From Desulfonema magnum (lineage in GTDB: Bacteria > Desulfobacterota > Desulfobacteria > Desulfobacterales > 4be13): a DNA stretch of 64,000 nucleotides. The notes beneath the pieces were generated by a model, which worked only from the letters and a program-made list of their open reading frames with translations, made no database searches and was not told the DNA's origin. Location of the stretch: positions 1,116,001-1,180,000 of the forward strand of contig NZ_CP061800.1 in the NCBI RefSeq assembly GCF_017377395.1, read 5' to 3'. Shown here one piece after another: positions 1-7,256 of this stretch. The translations under genes and the position numbers were made by a program. The first letter of the stretch is position 1, and each line of letters opens with the position of its first letter.

Positions 1-2024
1 AACGCCAGCTCAAAATTCGTCATAAGCTGCAAAATCGTCGCATATTTATCTTTGGGGTATAATTTCCGATCTTTCCATATTTTCTGCAAATCTTTATTAT
101 ACAAAATTCCGTTGCGTTCCTGAACAATTTTGGCGTCCAACACTTTGTAAACAGCATCTGTCCCCCATTCCGGCTTGAGAATAACTGTTTCTTTTAAAAG
201 CGCGTCATCCTGGAAATGCAGAATAATTCCCAAATCATGGAGATAGCGGCTTAATGTCTTTGCCTCGCTTTCTTCAATGTCAACTTTTTTACATGCTTGC
301 AGATATTTTTTATAAGTAATATAATATCTTGATGTCGCTCTCAGTGCTCTGCGGACAGCCAGCCAGGAAGAGGGCCAGAAGGTTCCCATCAGCGGCAGTT
401 CCCATGCCTCTTTTCTGATGAAGTCCCGCAACGCGTCAATGCCGATTCCTTTTCTGGCGCTGACCTTTTTTGATGCGATGATCTGGGGACAGCGTTGTTT
501 TAGCTGCTTGAGATTTAGGTCTTTGTCCCGCTCATCACATTTGTTCATGACAATTACAACAGGGCTGTCCTCGGCAAAAGTTTCAATACAGTTGAGCCAG
601 TAATCTATCCGCCCATATTCTTCCTCCTGACGGGCATCCCATACCAATATATAAAGAGATCGCTGAGTAAGAAAAAACTGATGTGTGGCGTGGTAAATTT
701 CCTGGCCTCCGAAATCCCACACATTCAGGCTCATCTGAGTTGTCATCTCATCAGGCGATGCAACTTTCCAAAGATGAATGTCAATTCCCTCAGTGGTGGT
801 TTCCCTGTCCGAGTATTCATTCATTGTGAGACGCTTGATTAAGCAGGTTTTGCCCACACCGCCCTGACCTACGACCATGAGTTTGCCTTCATAAAGGGTC
901 TGTCCGCCTTTGCCGGATTTTTTCAAATATTCCCTGATGGCAGAGAGTCCCTGGCTGGCAATTTCCAATGGGGGGAATGTCAGGGGATTTTTATTCAGAT
1001 CAAGATGGATCAGTTTTTCCAGGTGGACAATTTCTCTCGGAAGCAGGCCCAGTTCATTGGAATCCAAATAAAGTACAGAGAGATGACTGAGTTGGGCAAT
1101 TTCCGCGGGCAGTCTCTTCAGTTCATTGGAACTTAAATCAAGAATCGTGAGATGTTCAAGTTCTCGAATCTCTCCGGGCAGTTCCCTGAGTTCATTGAAA
1201 CTTAAATAAAGCCGCTCAAGATTTCTGAGCTGAAAAATTCCTTCAGGAACCTGTTTCAATTTGTTGGAGCTCAGGTTCAGCTCTGTGAGATTTTTAAGCT
1301 GAAAAATTTCTTCAGGCATGTGTTCCAGTTCATTGGAACTCAGGTTCAGCTCCGTGAGATTCCTGAGATGGGCAATTTCTCCGGGAATACGTTTCAGCTT
1401 ATTGGAACTCAGATCAAGCCGGGTGAGATTTTTGAGCTGGGAGATTTCCCCGGGCACTTCACTCAGATTATTGGAACTCAGATTCAGTTCTGTGAGATGT
1501 CTGAGATGAGATATTTCCGCGGGCAGTTCTCTCAGTTTATTGGAGCTTAAATAAAGGACGCTGAGATTTCTGAGATGGGAGATTTCCGCGGGCAGTGCTT
1601 TCAGATCATTGGAACTCAGATAGAGGATAGTGAGATTTCTGAGATGGGAGATTTCTCTGGGAAGTTCTCTCACTCCGTTGGAATTTAAATACAGACGGGT
1701 GAGATTTCTGAGATGAGTAATTTCTATGGGAAATTCTCTCAGTTCATTGGAGCTTAAATCCAATATGTCAAGATTTCTGAGTTGGGCAATTTCCTTAGGG
1801 AGTTCGCTCAGTTCATTAGAACTTAAATAAAGCCGGGTGAGATTTCTGAGATGGCCAATCTCTTTGGGAATATTTGTCAGCCCTCTGAGTATTAATCCTT
1901 GTAACGAAGTCAGCCTGCCAATTTCAGGCGGAAGTGATGTAATTTCATATTCTGATAAATCAAGTTCTGCAATTTGTTCTATTTCTGCCTGGCGGATAAT
2001 TTCCAATAATTCTTCCCGGATCAT
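1..2024 (-). CDS. ROCO-type leucine-rich-repeat GTPase, 3' end cut by window edge
   Basis: About 674 codons are present. Residues ~15-350 are a run of roughly 15 leucine-rich repeats of the form LxxLxLSSNxLxxLPxEI. They are followed by a Ras-of-complex (Roc) GTPase: P-loop GQGGVGKT near residue 380, switch II DFGGQE near 436, NKCD guanine-specificity motif near 493. The start of a COR-like region runs off the left edge. ROCO proteins are GTP-regulated dimers, in bacteria usually of unknown partner. The ATG at 2024 follows a GGGGAGGA ribosome binding site by 7 nt. No neighbour suggests a function. The family call is firm; the role is unknown. Confidence 0.9.
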   Translation of the reverse strand, partial: MIREELLEIIRQAEIEQIAELDLSEYEITSLPPEIGRLTSLQGLILRGLTNIPKEIGHLRNLTRLYLSSNELSELPKEIAQLRNLDILDLSSNELREFPIEITHLRNLTRLYLNSNGVRELPREISHLRNLTILYLSSNDLKALPAEISHLRNLSVLYLSSNKLRELPAEISHLRHLTELNLSSNNLSEVPGEISQLKNLTRLDLSSNKLKRIPGEIAHLRNLTELNLSSNELEHMPEEIFQLKNLTELNLSSNKLKQVPEGIFQLRNLERLYLSFNELRELPGEIRELEHLTILDLSSNELKRLPAEIAQLSHLSVLYLDSNELGLLPREIVHLEKLIHLDLNKNPLTFPPLEIASQGLSAIREYLKKSGKGGQTLYEGKLMVVGQGGVGKTCLIKRLTMNEYSDRETTTEGIDIHLWKVASPDEMTTQMSLNVWDFGGQEIYHATHQFFLTQRSLYILVWDARQEEEYGRIDYWLNCIETFAEDSPVVIVMNKCDERDKDLNLKQLKQRCPQIIASKKVSARKGIGIDALRDFIRKEAWELPLMGTFWPSSWLAVRRALRATSRYYITYKKYLQACKKVDIEESEAKTLSRYLHDLGIILHFQDDALLKETVILKPEWGTDAVYKVLDAKIVQERNGILYNKDLQKIWKDRKLYPKDKYATILQLMTNFELA

Positions 2025-2058
2025 TTTTTTATCCTCCCCTGAGTGCGTGTTTGAAAAG

Positions 2059-2122
2059 TCCCGTAGGGACAGGATATTTGCAACAACCCCGTTCCGAGTC
2101 CCGCGGGGACGGGATATTTGCA
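2059..2122. repeat. two copies of a GTCCCGTAGGGAC hairpin repeat
   Basis: The palindromes GTCCCGTAGGGAC (2059) and GTCCCGCGGGGAC (2098) are each followed by the same short tail, nGGATATTTGCA. They lie just upstream of the ROCO gene on its leader side. They look like small dispersed hairpin repeats; function unknown. Confidence 0.6.
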
Positions 2123-2164
2123 GCATTAACACCTGACACCTACCAGATTTCCCCGATAAATAAT

Positions 2165-2326
2165 AGACTTTATCGGAAATAAAAAACATCGGTCAAAACC
2201 GGACATCCGGAGTGCCAAACTTGCAGTTTGGCAAAACACCTGTCCCCCGGGAATCCCGGAATATTGCCAAACTGCAAGTTTGGCACTCCGGATTGTCTGG
2301 CCGCTTATTTCCGATAATGTCTAATA
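2165..2326. repeat. nested inverted-repeat element (CCGGAGTGC family)
   Basis: Outer arms ATAGACTTTATCGGAAATAA (2165 side) and its near reverse complement (2306-2326) enclose two palindromes, GCCAAACTTGCAGTTTGGC and GCCAAACTGCAAGTTTGGC. Each is joined to CCGGAGTGC in opposite orientation, so the whole ~160 bp folds on itself. Parts of the same element recur at 5448-5690 and 19205-19235. The form is that of a small non-coding mobile element; no coding capacity. Confidence 0.65.
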
Positions 2327-2560
2327 CAAAAATGCAGGGGCAATCCAATGGTGAATGCCCTTGAAAAGATCGGTCACCGGAAGATTATCCCTGCAATATA
2401 TGTCTTGTAAATCAAAAAAACTTTGCTAATATATTTTATCAGAAGGCGTTTTGCAACAGAATTCCTCAACCATACATAATTCAAGATTCAGATTTTTTAC
2501 TGAATTCTCTCTTTAAAAGATGAGGGAACACAGAATTTTGTTTTGTGATATTATATGAAA

Positions 2561-2752
2561 GTGTTAAGTGTTAAGTGTTAAGTGTTAAGTGTTAAGTGTT
2601 AGGAAAAACTGCAAAAATTTTATCATTCGTTGTGACCGGCAGATCATGGCCGTTTATATGAAAGTGTTAGGTGTCAGGTGTTAGGTGTTAGGAAAAACTG
2701 CAAAATTTTCATCGTTCGTTGTGGCCGGCAGATCATGGCCGTTTATATGAAA
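2561..2752 (+). repeat. heptamer run plus two palindromic core repeats
   Basis: Six tandem GTGTTAA/G heptamers are followed by two copies of a ~46-bp core that begins TTTCAT and ends ATGAAA, containing TTCGTTGTGRCCGGC and ATCATGGCCGTTTATATG. The cores are separated by another heptamer run. The array is broken at 2752 by the IS110-family element and resumes at 4471. The stretch 2327-2560 between here and the previous element is AT-rich with nothing recognisable. Confidence 0.85.
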
Positions 2753-3135
2753 CTCTAATTAATAAGAAATAAATTTAGTTCGTTATCTGAATAAAATAAT
2801 TGCCGAATACGGATATTCAGAGTAAAAAAACACTTGTCCCGTAGTCTCCGAACGACTTTTTAAAATATTTCCGCACTTCTTAAAAAATGAGGCCGGTCCT
2901 GAAAAAAAAGTTTTATATTCGTAGTCTCTTAAAAGAGCTGACATTTTGTTGTGCAGGTGACCGGCCGGTCATGTTTATATCGGGCTCGCGGCGCCATTTT
3001 TTCACCGACCTTAAAATGTGAAGTGCTTCAGTTTTATTTACATCAGGCTGTTATTATCCTTTCCTGTTAAAAAACGGATTCGGTATATTCTTCATATTCT
3101 TTACAGTTTTCAATTTATTTTAAGGTTATTCTCTG
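2753..3135 (-). ncRNA. candidate bridge/seek RNA region of the IS110-type element
   Basis: About 380 bp of non-coding DNA lies at the transposase 3' side. IS1111-group elements carry their guide RNA downstream of the transposase; IS110-group elements carry it upstream. The stretch contains short inverted and repeated blocks (CGTAGTCTC twice, near 2840 and 2920). Positions 2945-2980 hold TTGTTGTG, GACCGGCCGGTCATG and TTTATAT, which closely resemble the palindromic core that the element sits in. This could be a target-binding loop or simply a decayed flanking repeat. Inference only. Confidence 0.3.
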
Positions 3136-4392
3136 TTAAGCGGAAGCAACCAGGTCATATCCTAACTGTGCGGCCTGTTTTTTTAGTCTGTTTATCTTTT
3201 TTTCCTGATTTTTGCCGGAAAGATATCCTTTACCCAGATCCTCAAAAGATTCTCCGTATTTTATTATATGATAAATTCCCTTTGCTATGCTGTGAGCAAC
3301 TGCGACAACAGCTTTTTTGGCTCCGCGCCGATATTTTATACGATAATATTTGTCCTTATAATATGAGTCCCTCTTCTTAATGGCAGACCATGCAATTTCA
3401 ACCATGACTGTTTTAAAGGGATGATTTCGGACCGGGGACCTGCCGCTTTTACGCTTGCCGGCACTTTCATTATTTCCGGGACAAAGTCCTGCCCAGGAAC
3501 AGAAAGCAGCCTCATTTCCGAATTCTTCCAGTGTGAATCCTATATGACTGAGCACTGACTGACCGGCCACTGTGTTAATCCCGTATACTTCGTCCAGACG
3601 ATCCAAAACTTCCTGATGAGGCCTCATAAGCCTGGCAAGACGGGCAGTTACGGATTTAATATTCCGCTCCGTTGCCTCAATTGTATCCATAAGCAGTTTT
3701 AACTGAAAACGATGGTGATCTTCAAAAAAACCCTGAATACTGCGATGAAGTTCCGCACTTTTGGAACCGAGACTTCCTTTCGCACATTTTTCAATATTTT
3801 CAAGGCTTAAATCCGCATCTTCGTCACAAAGGAGACTGATCAGGTTACGTCCTGTCACTCCGAACAGATCGGTCACCACAGAACTGATTTTGATATTGGC
3901 GGTCTCGAACAGTTTATGAACACGCCTCTTGTAATCTCCGAGAGTCTGTGTGTAATTTTTCCGAAGCGTTGTCAGGTCACGCCATTGTCTCACTTCCTTT
4001 GCCGGAATAAAACTGCCTTTCACAAGCCCGTGGCGAAGGAGATTGGCAAGCCATCTGCTGTCCTCGGTATCCGTCTTTCTGCCGGGAACATTTTTTATAT
4101 GGCGCGCATTTACCAGGACAACATCCAGATGTCCTTCAAGGATATTGTGAACCGGACGCCAATACACACTTGTACTTTCCATTGCAACTGTCGGACAATT
4201 ATTGTCGGTCAGCCAGTCCCTTAAAAGGAAAAGGCTGTCTGTAAAAGTCGGGAATTCCCTCACTTCATATTGCGGCGAGCCAAGGGGATTCAGAGTAATA
4301 AGACATGCTGAAATAATATTCTTGTGAACGTCCAGTCCGCAACAAACGGGATGCATTACTGAAATAATCGGGGTGTCTGATTTTTTAGTCAT
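3136..4392 (-). CDS. IS110-family DEDD transposase
   Basis: The protein has 418 residues. The N-terminal RuvC-like DEDD domain shows GLDVHK (Asp21), MEST (Glu72) and KTDTED (Asp108, Asp111). The C-terminal Transposase_20 domain (about 290-390) has YGINTVAGQSVLSHIG and LCPGNNESAGK with the expected serine. The enzyme cuts and rejoins DNA guided by an element-encoded RNA. Start: the ATG at 4392 follows GGAAGGA at good spacing and matches the family N-terminus, so the longer frame from 4476 is rejected. No frameshift or lost catalytic residue is visible, so it may be active. Confidence 0.92.
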   Translation of the reverse strand: MTKKSDTPIISVMHPVCCGLDVHKNIISACLITLNPLGSPQYEVREFPTFTDSLFLLRDWLTDNNCPTVAMESTSVYWRPVHNILEGHLDVVLVNARHIKNVPGRKTDTEDSRWLANLLRHGLVKGSFIPAKEVRQWRDLTTLRKNYTQTLGDYKRRVHKLFETANIKISSVVTDLFGVTGRNLISLLCDEDADLSLENIEKCAKGSLGSKSAELHRSIQGFFEDHHRFQLKLLMDTIEATERNIKSVTARLARLMRPHQEVLDRLDEVYGINTVAGQSVLSHIGFTLEEFGNEAAFCSWAGLCPGNNESAGKRKSGRSPVRNHPFKTVMVEIAWSAIKKRDSYYKDKYYRIKYRRGAKKAVVAVAHSIAKGIYHIIKYGESFEDLGKGYLSGKNQEKKINRLKKQAAQLGYDLVASA

Positions 4393-4470
4393 AACCGTCC
4401 TTCCTGTTATAATTGTTGATAAATATTTATTCTGAGAGTAGTTATGACATTTTGAACCAAAAATCAAAAG

Positions 4471-5329
4471 TTTCATCCTTTGTTGTGTCCGCAGGACATG
4501 GGAGTTTATATGAAAGTGTTAAGTGTCAGGTGTTAGGTGTTAAGAAAAAATTATAAAACTTTCATGCTGCGTTGTGACCGGCAGGTCATGGGAGTTTATA
4601 TGAAAGTCCGGAGTGCAAAAACAGAGCGAAGCGGTTTTTTGCAGAGACTTTCATCATTCGTTGTGGGCGGCAGATCATGGCCGTTTATCAGAAAGTCCGG
4701 AGTGCAAAAACAGAGCGAAGCGGTTTTTTGCAGAGACTTTCATCATTCGTTGTGGCCGGCAGATCATGGCCGTTTATCAGAAAGTCCGGAGTGCAAAAAC
4801 AGAGCGAAGCGGTTTTTTGCAGAGACTTTCATCATTCGTTGTGGCCGGCATATCATGGCCGTTTATATGAAAGTGTCAGGTGTTAGGTGTTAAGTGTTAA
4901 GTGTTAGGAAAAACTGCAAAACTTTCATACTTTGTTGTGACCGTCAGGACATGGCCGTTTATATGAAAGTGTCAGGTGTTAAGTGTTAAGTGTTAGGAAA
5001 AACTACAAAACTTTCATTGTTCGTTGTGACCGGCAGATCATGGCCGTTTATATGAAAGTCCGGAGTGCAAAAACAGAGCGAAGCGGTTTTTTGCAGAGAC
5101 TTTCATCATTCGTTGTGGGCGGCAGATCATGGCCGTTTATCAGAAAGTCCGGAGTGCAAAAACAGAGCGAAGCGGTTTTTTGCAGAGACTTTCATCATTC
5201 GTTGTGGGCGGCATATCATGGCCGTTTATCAGAAAGTCCGGAGTGCAAAAACAGAGCGAAGCGGTTTTTTGCAGAGACTTTCATCATTCGTTGTGCCCGG
5301 CATATCATGGCCGTTTATCAGAAATAAAC
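4471..5329 (+). repeat. ten-copy palindromic core array with two spacer types
   Basis: Ten cores start (TTTCAT) near 4471, 4560, 4648, 4737, 4826, 4922, 5012, 5100, 5188 and 5278. Some spacers are GTGTTAG/GTGTCAG heptamer runs ending GAAAAACTGCAAAA. Others are a constant hairpin spacer, GTCCGGAGTGCAAAAACAGA then GCGAAGCGG then TTTTTTGC. Units with the second spacer are exactly 89 bp. Open frames through the array are low-complexity by-products. Not CRISPR: the spacers are repeated, not unique, and no cas gene is near. Confidence 0.85.
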
Positions 5330-5350
5330 AATGGCCAAAATCAGAAATAA

Positions 5351-5445
5351 ACGCTCATAAAAAAGCCGGGTTTTTTGCCCCCTCCGGTTATGAAAATATT
5401 CTCAGATAAAAAACCCGGCTTTTCAAAATGTATTTTCACGGTAAA
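5351..5445 (+). repeat. ~92-bp hairpin leader element, copy a
   Basis: Runs from ACGCTCAT to CACGGTAAA, with arms AAAAGCCGGGTTTTTT and AAAAAACCCGGCTTTT around CCCCCTCCGGTTATG. Other copies are at 13706, 28698, 43190, 56985 and 58770. This copy is the only one without a gene downstream in its own orientation, since the next gene (5716-6948) converges on it. Confidence 0.8.
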
Positions 5446-5447
5446 GG

Positions 5448-5690
5448 AATGCCAAACTGCAAGTTTGGCACTCCGGATGTCCCGGCAATGCTGTTGACTT
5501 AAAACTGAACAGCTTTTCCAGCATTCTCTCCGGAGTGCGAAAAATTCTTTTTCGCAAGTGCGAGAAATACTTTTTCGCAAGTGCGAGAAATACTTTTTCG
5601 CAATTGCAAAAATACAATTTTTGCACTCCGGATCCGCACGGAACTTATTAAGTCAACAGAATCGAGATGTCCCGGGGCTTATTTCCGATA
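5448..5690. repeat. composite palindrome region, CCGGAGTGC family
   Basis: Contains GCCAAACTGCAAGTTTGGC followed by ACTCCGGATGTCCCGG, then three near-repeats of TTCGCAAGTGCGAGAAATAC, then TTGCAAAAATACAATTTTTG followed by CACTCCGGAT. The last part is enclosed by inverted arms CTGTTGACTTAA (5491) and TTAAGTCAACAG (5648). A GCTTATTTCCGATAATG segment matches the arm of the 2165-2326 element. Non-coding; several nested small elements. Confidence 0.6.
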
Positions 5691-5715
5691 ATGGTCGTCT
5701 TTTTAATTTGGATAT

Positions 5716-6948
5716 TCAACTGTTCAGAATCGCCCTTATCCGTTTCAGTACCGGGGGATGAGAATAGTTCAGAAACACATAAAAAGGATGAGGAATGAGA
5801 TTTGAGAGATTATTGGCAGAGAGTTTTTTTAGAGCATCTGCCAGAGAACTGCCATCCTGTGTGGTTTCCACTGCAAAACGGTCTGCTTCGTATTCATTCT
5901 TACGGGAACGCATCTGCATGAAAATCCCCAGAAAAAATTCTATGGGAGAATATAACATGCCAAAAAAGATCATCCCGGCATACACTGATTTCTGCTCCAT
6001 ATAAAACGCGTCAAAAAGTCCCTGGTAAGAAATAAACAGAGATAACAGAAAGAGCATTATTCCCAGTTCCGCAAAAGAAATAATCATGGTCTGAAGGATA
6101 TGCTTTTTCTTATAATGACCGATCTCATGGGCCAGCACCGCCACCAGTTCCGAAACTGTATGTTGAGCAATCAGTGTGTCAAACAGGGCAATGCGTTTGT
6201 TTTTACCAAATCCGGTAAAAAACGCATTGGATTTTTCAGAACGCCGGGAACCGTCAATGACGAAGACATTTTTCAGAGAAAACTTTACAGATTGTGCATA
6301 AGACATGATGGCATGTTTCAATTCTCCGTCCTCAAGCGGCTCGAATTTGTTAAAAAGCGGCATGATCCAAGTGGGCGCAATGAACTGAATGATCAGCATA
6401 AATATTGTAACCACTATCCAGCAGTACCACCAGGCATTGGAACCGGCATATTCAAAAAAAGCAAGCACTCCCGCCAGAAGCGGCCCTCCCAGGAGAATCG
6501 AAAGCATCAGCCCTTTGAGCATATCTGTCGCAAAAATCCGCCATGTGGTTTTGTTGAATCCGAAACGCTCCTCAATAACAAAGGTGGCATAAATGCTGAA
6601 CGGCAAGGATAAAATCGTTTTGAACGCTATCAGAATGCCGATATATATCAGACCGGTCAGAACTGGTCCCTGGTTCCAGGAACGGGACCATTGATCTAAG
6701 AAGAGAAAGCCTTTTCCGAACCAGAAGACAAACAGCACTGAGATGTCAAACAAAGCGGTAATCCACCCGAAGCGGGTATTGACCCGGAGATATTCCTGGG
6801 ACTGACGATAACGTTCTGTATCATACACACCCTGAAACGGCTCAGGCACTTTATCCCCCAGCATCCTGAGATTCAGTACATCCGCCAGGGTATGCAATAC
6901 AAAATCAGCAACAATGGTAAGCAGAATAATAACAGCGATAAAATTCAT
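5716..6948 (-). CDS. Ste24/HtpX-like M48 zinc metalloprotease, integral membrane
   Basis: The 410-residue protein has several hydrophobic segments (about 3-20, 62-80, 95-118, 145-165, 172-192, 285-310, 322-345). The zinc site HEIGH is at 274-278 and the distal glutamate is in NEYEADRFA (about 351-359). Size and layout match M48A (Ste24p/CAAX-protease type) rather than the shorter HtpX. Bacterial members are thought to take part in membrane-protein quality control, and their substrate here is unknown. The ATG at 6948 lacks a strong ribosome binding site. A heptamer array lies directly upstream, so promoter and start region are probably repeat-derived. Confidence 0.88.
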   Translation of the reverse strand: MNFIAVIILLTIVADFVLHTLADVLNLRMLGDKVPEPFQGVYDTERYRQSQEYLRVNTRFGWITALFDISVLFVFWFGKGFLFLDQWSRSWNQGPVLTGLIYIGILIAFKTILSLPFSIYATFVIEERFGFNKTTWRIFATDMLKGLMLSILLGGPLLAGVLAFFEYAGSNAWWYCWIVVTIFMLIIQFIAPTWIMPLFNKFEPLEDGELKHAIMSYAQSVKFSLKNVFVIDGSRRSEKSNAFFTGFGKNKRIALFDTLIAQHTVSELVAVLAHEIGHYKKKHILQTMIISFAELGIMLFLLSLFISYQGLFDAFYMEQKSVYAGMIFFGMLYSPIEFFLGIFMQMRSRKNEYEADRFAVETTQDGSSLADALKKLSANNLSNLIPHPFYVFLNYSHPPVLKRIRAILNS

Positions 6949-6958
6949 ATGTAATGGT

Positions 6959-7110
6959 TATTTGTAATTTGTAATTTGTGATTTGTAATTTGTGATTTGT
7001 AATTTGTGATTTGTAATTTGTGATTTGTAATTTGTGATTTGTAATTTGTGATTTGTAATTTGTGATTTGTGATTTGTAATTTGTAATTTGTGATTTGTAA
7101 TACTTATGGT
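6959..7110. repeat. heptamer array TTGTAAT/TTGTGAT, about 21 units
   Basis: Near-perfect alternation of TTGTAAT and TTGTGAT with a 7-bp period, ending 10 bp from the start codon of the M48 protease gene. It is the longest of the heptamer arrays in the window. The rest of the gap to 7256 holds the 7206-7240 palindrome and nothing else recognised. Confidence 0.9.
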
Positions 7111-7205
7111 CTGGTACTTATGAAATCCTTGTAGCGGGGGGACGGCAGATTTTATAACTTCCTATATAATGAAAATATGCCGTAAAAGCAGGTGGTTGAA
7201 GTATG

Positions 7206-7240
7206 AGACCTGCGAGGTTTAAAGAAACCTCGCCAAGTCT
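7206..7240. repeat. AGACC..GAGGTTT palindrome
   Basis: Imperfect hairpin with arms AGACCTGCGAGGTTT and AAACCTCGCCAAGTCT, 16 nt beyond the stop of the dockerin gene. It belongs to the family also seen at 13645 and 61403. It could fold in the 3' UTR, but no U-tract follows, so a terminator call is not supported. Confidence 0.55.
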
Positions 7241-7256
7241 CTGATTGAACCGAGGT

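Larger units (their letters stand above)
2753..4470 (-). mobile_element. IS110/IS1111-family insertion sequence (approximate ends)
   Basis: The element lies between two complete copies of the palindromic core, ending at 2752 and resuming at 4471. It consists of one transposase gene, 78 bp upstream of it and ~383 bp of non-coding DNA downstream. IS110-type elements lack ordinary terminal inverted repeats and are known to favour repeated targets, which fits. The left end is uncertain: a degenerate core-like stretch at 2945-2980 may mean that the element is only ~1.5 kb. Confidence 0.7.

Noticed and set aside
3018-3380. Plus-strand frame of 120 codons crossing the end of the IS110 transposase
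   Set aside because: Antisense to the transposase for much of its length and cysteine/phenylalanine-rich without a family signal.
4471-5329. CRISPR-like look of regularly spaced repeats
   Set aside because: Spacers are two recurring sequences rather than unique ones, the repeat is ~46 bp with variable ends, and no cas gene is present.
4537-5409. Several overlapping frames of about 70-118 codons in the repeat array, with repeats such as SAKTERSGFLQRLSSFVV
   Set aside because: They exist in all frames because the 89-bp unit repeats; no ribosome binding site, no family signal, and they vary with unit number.
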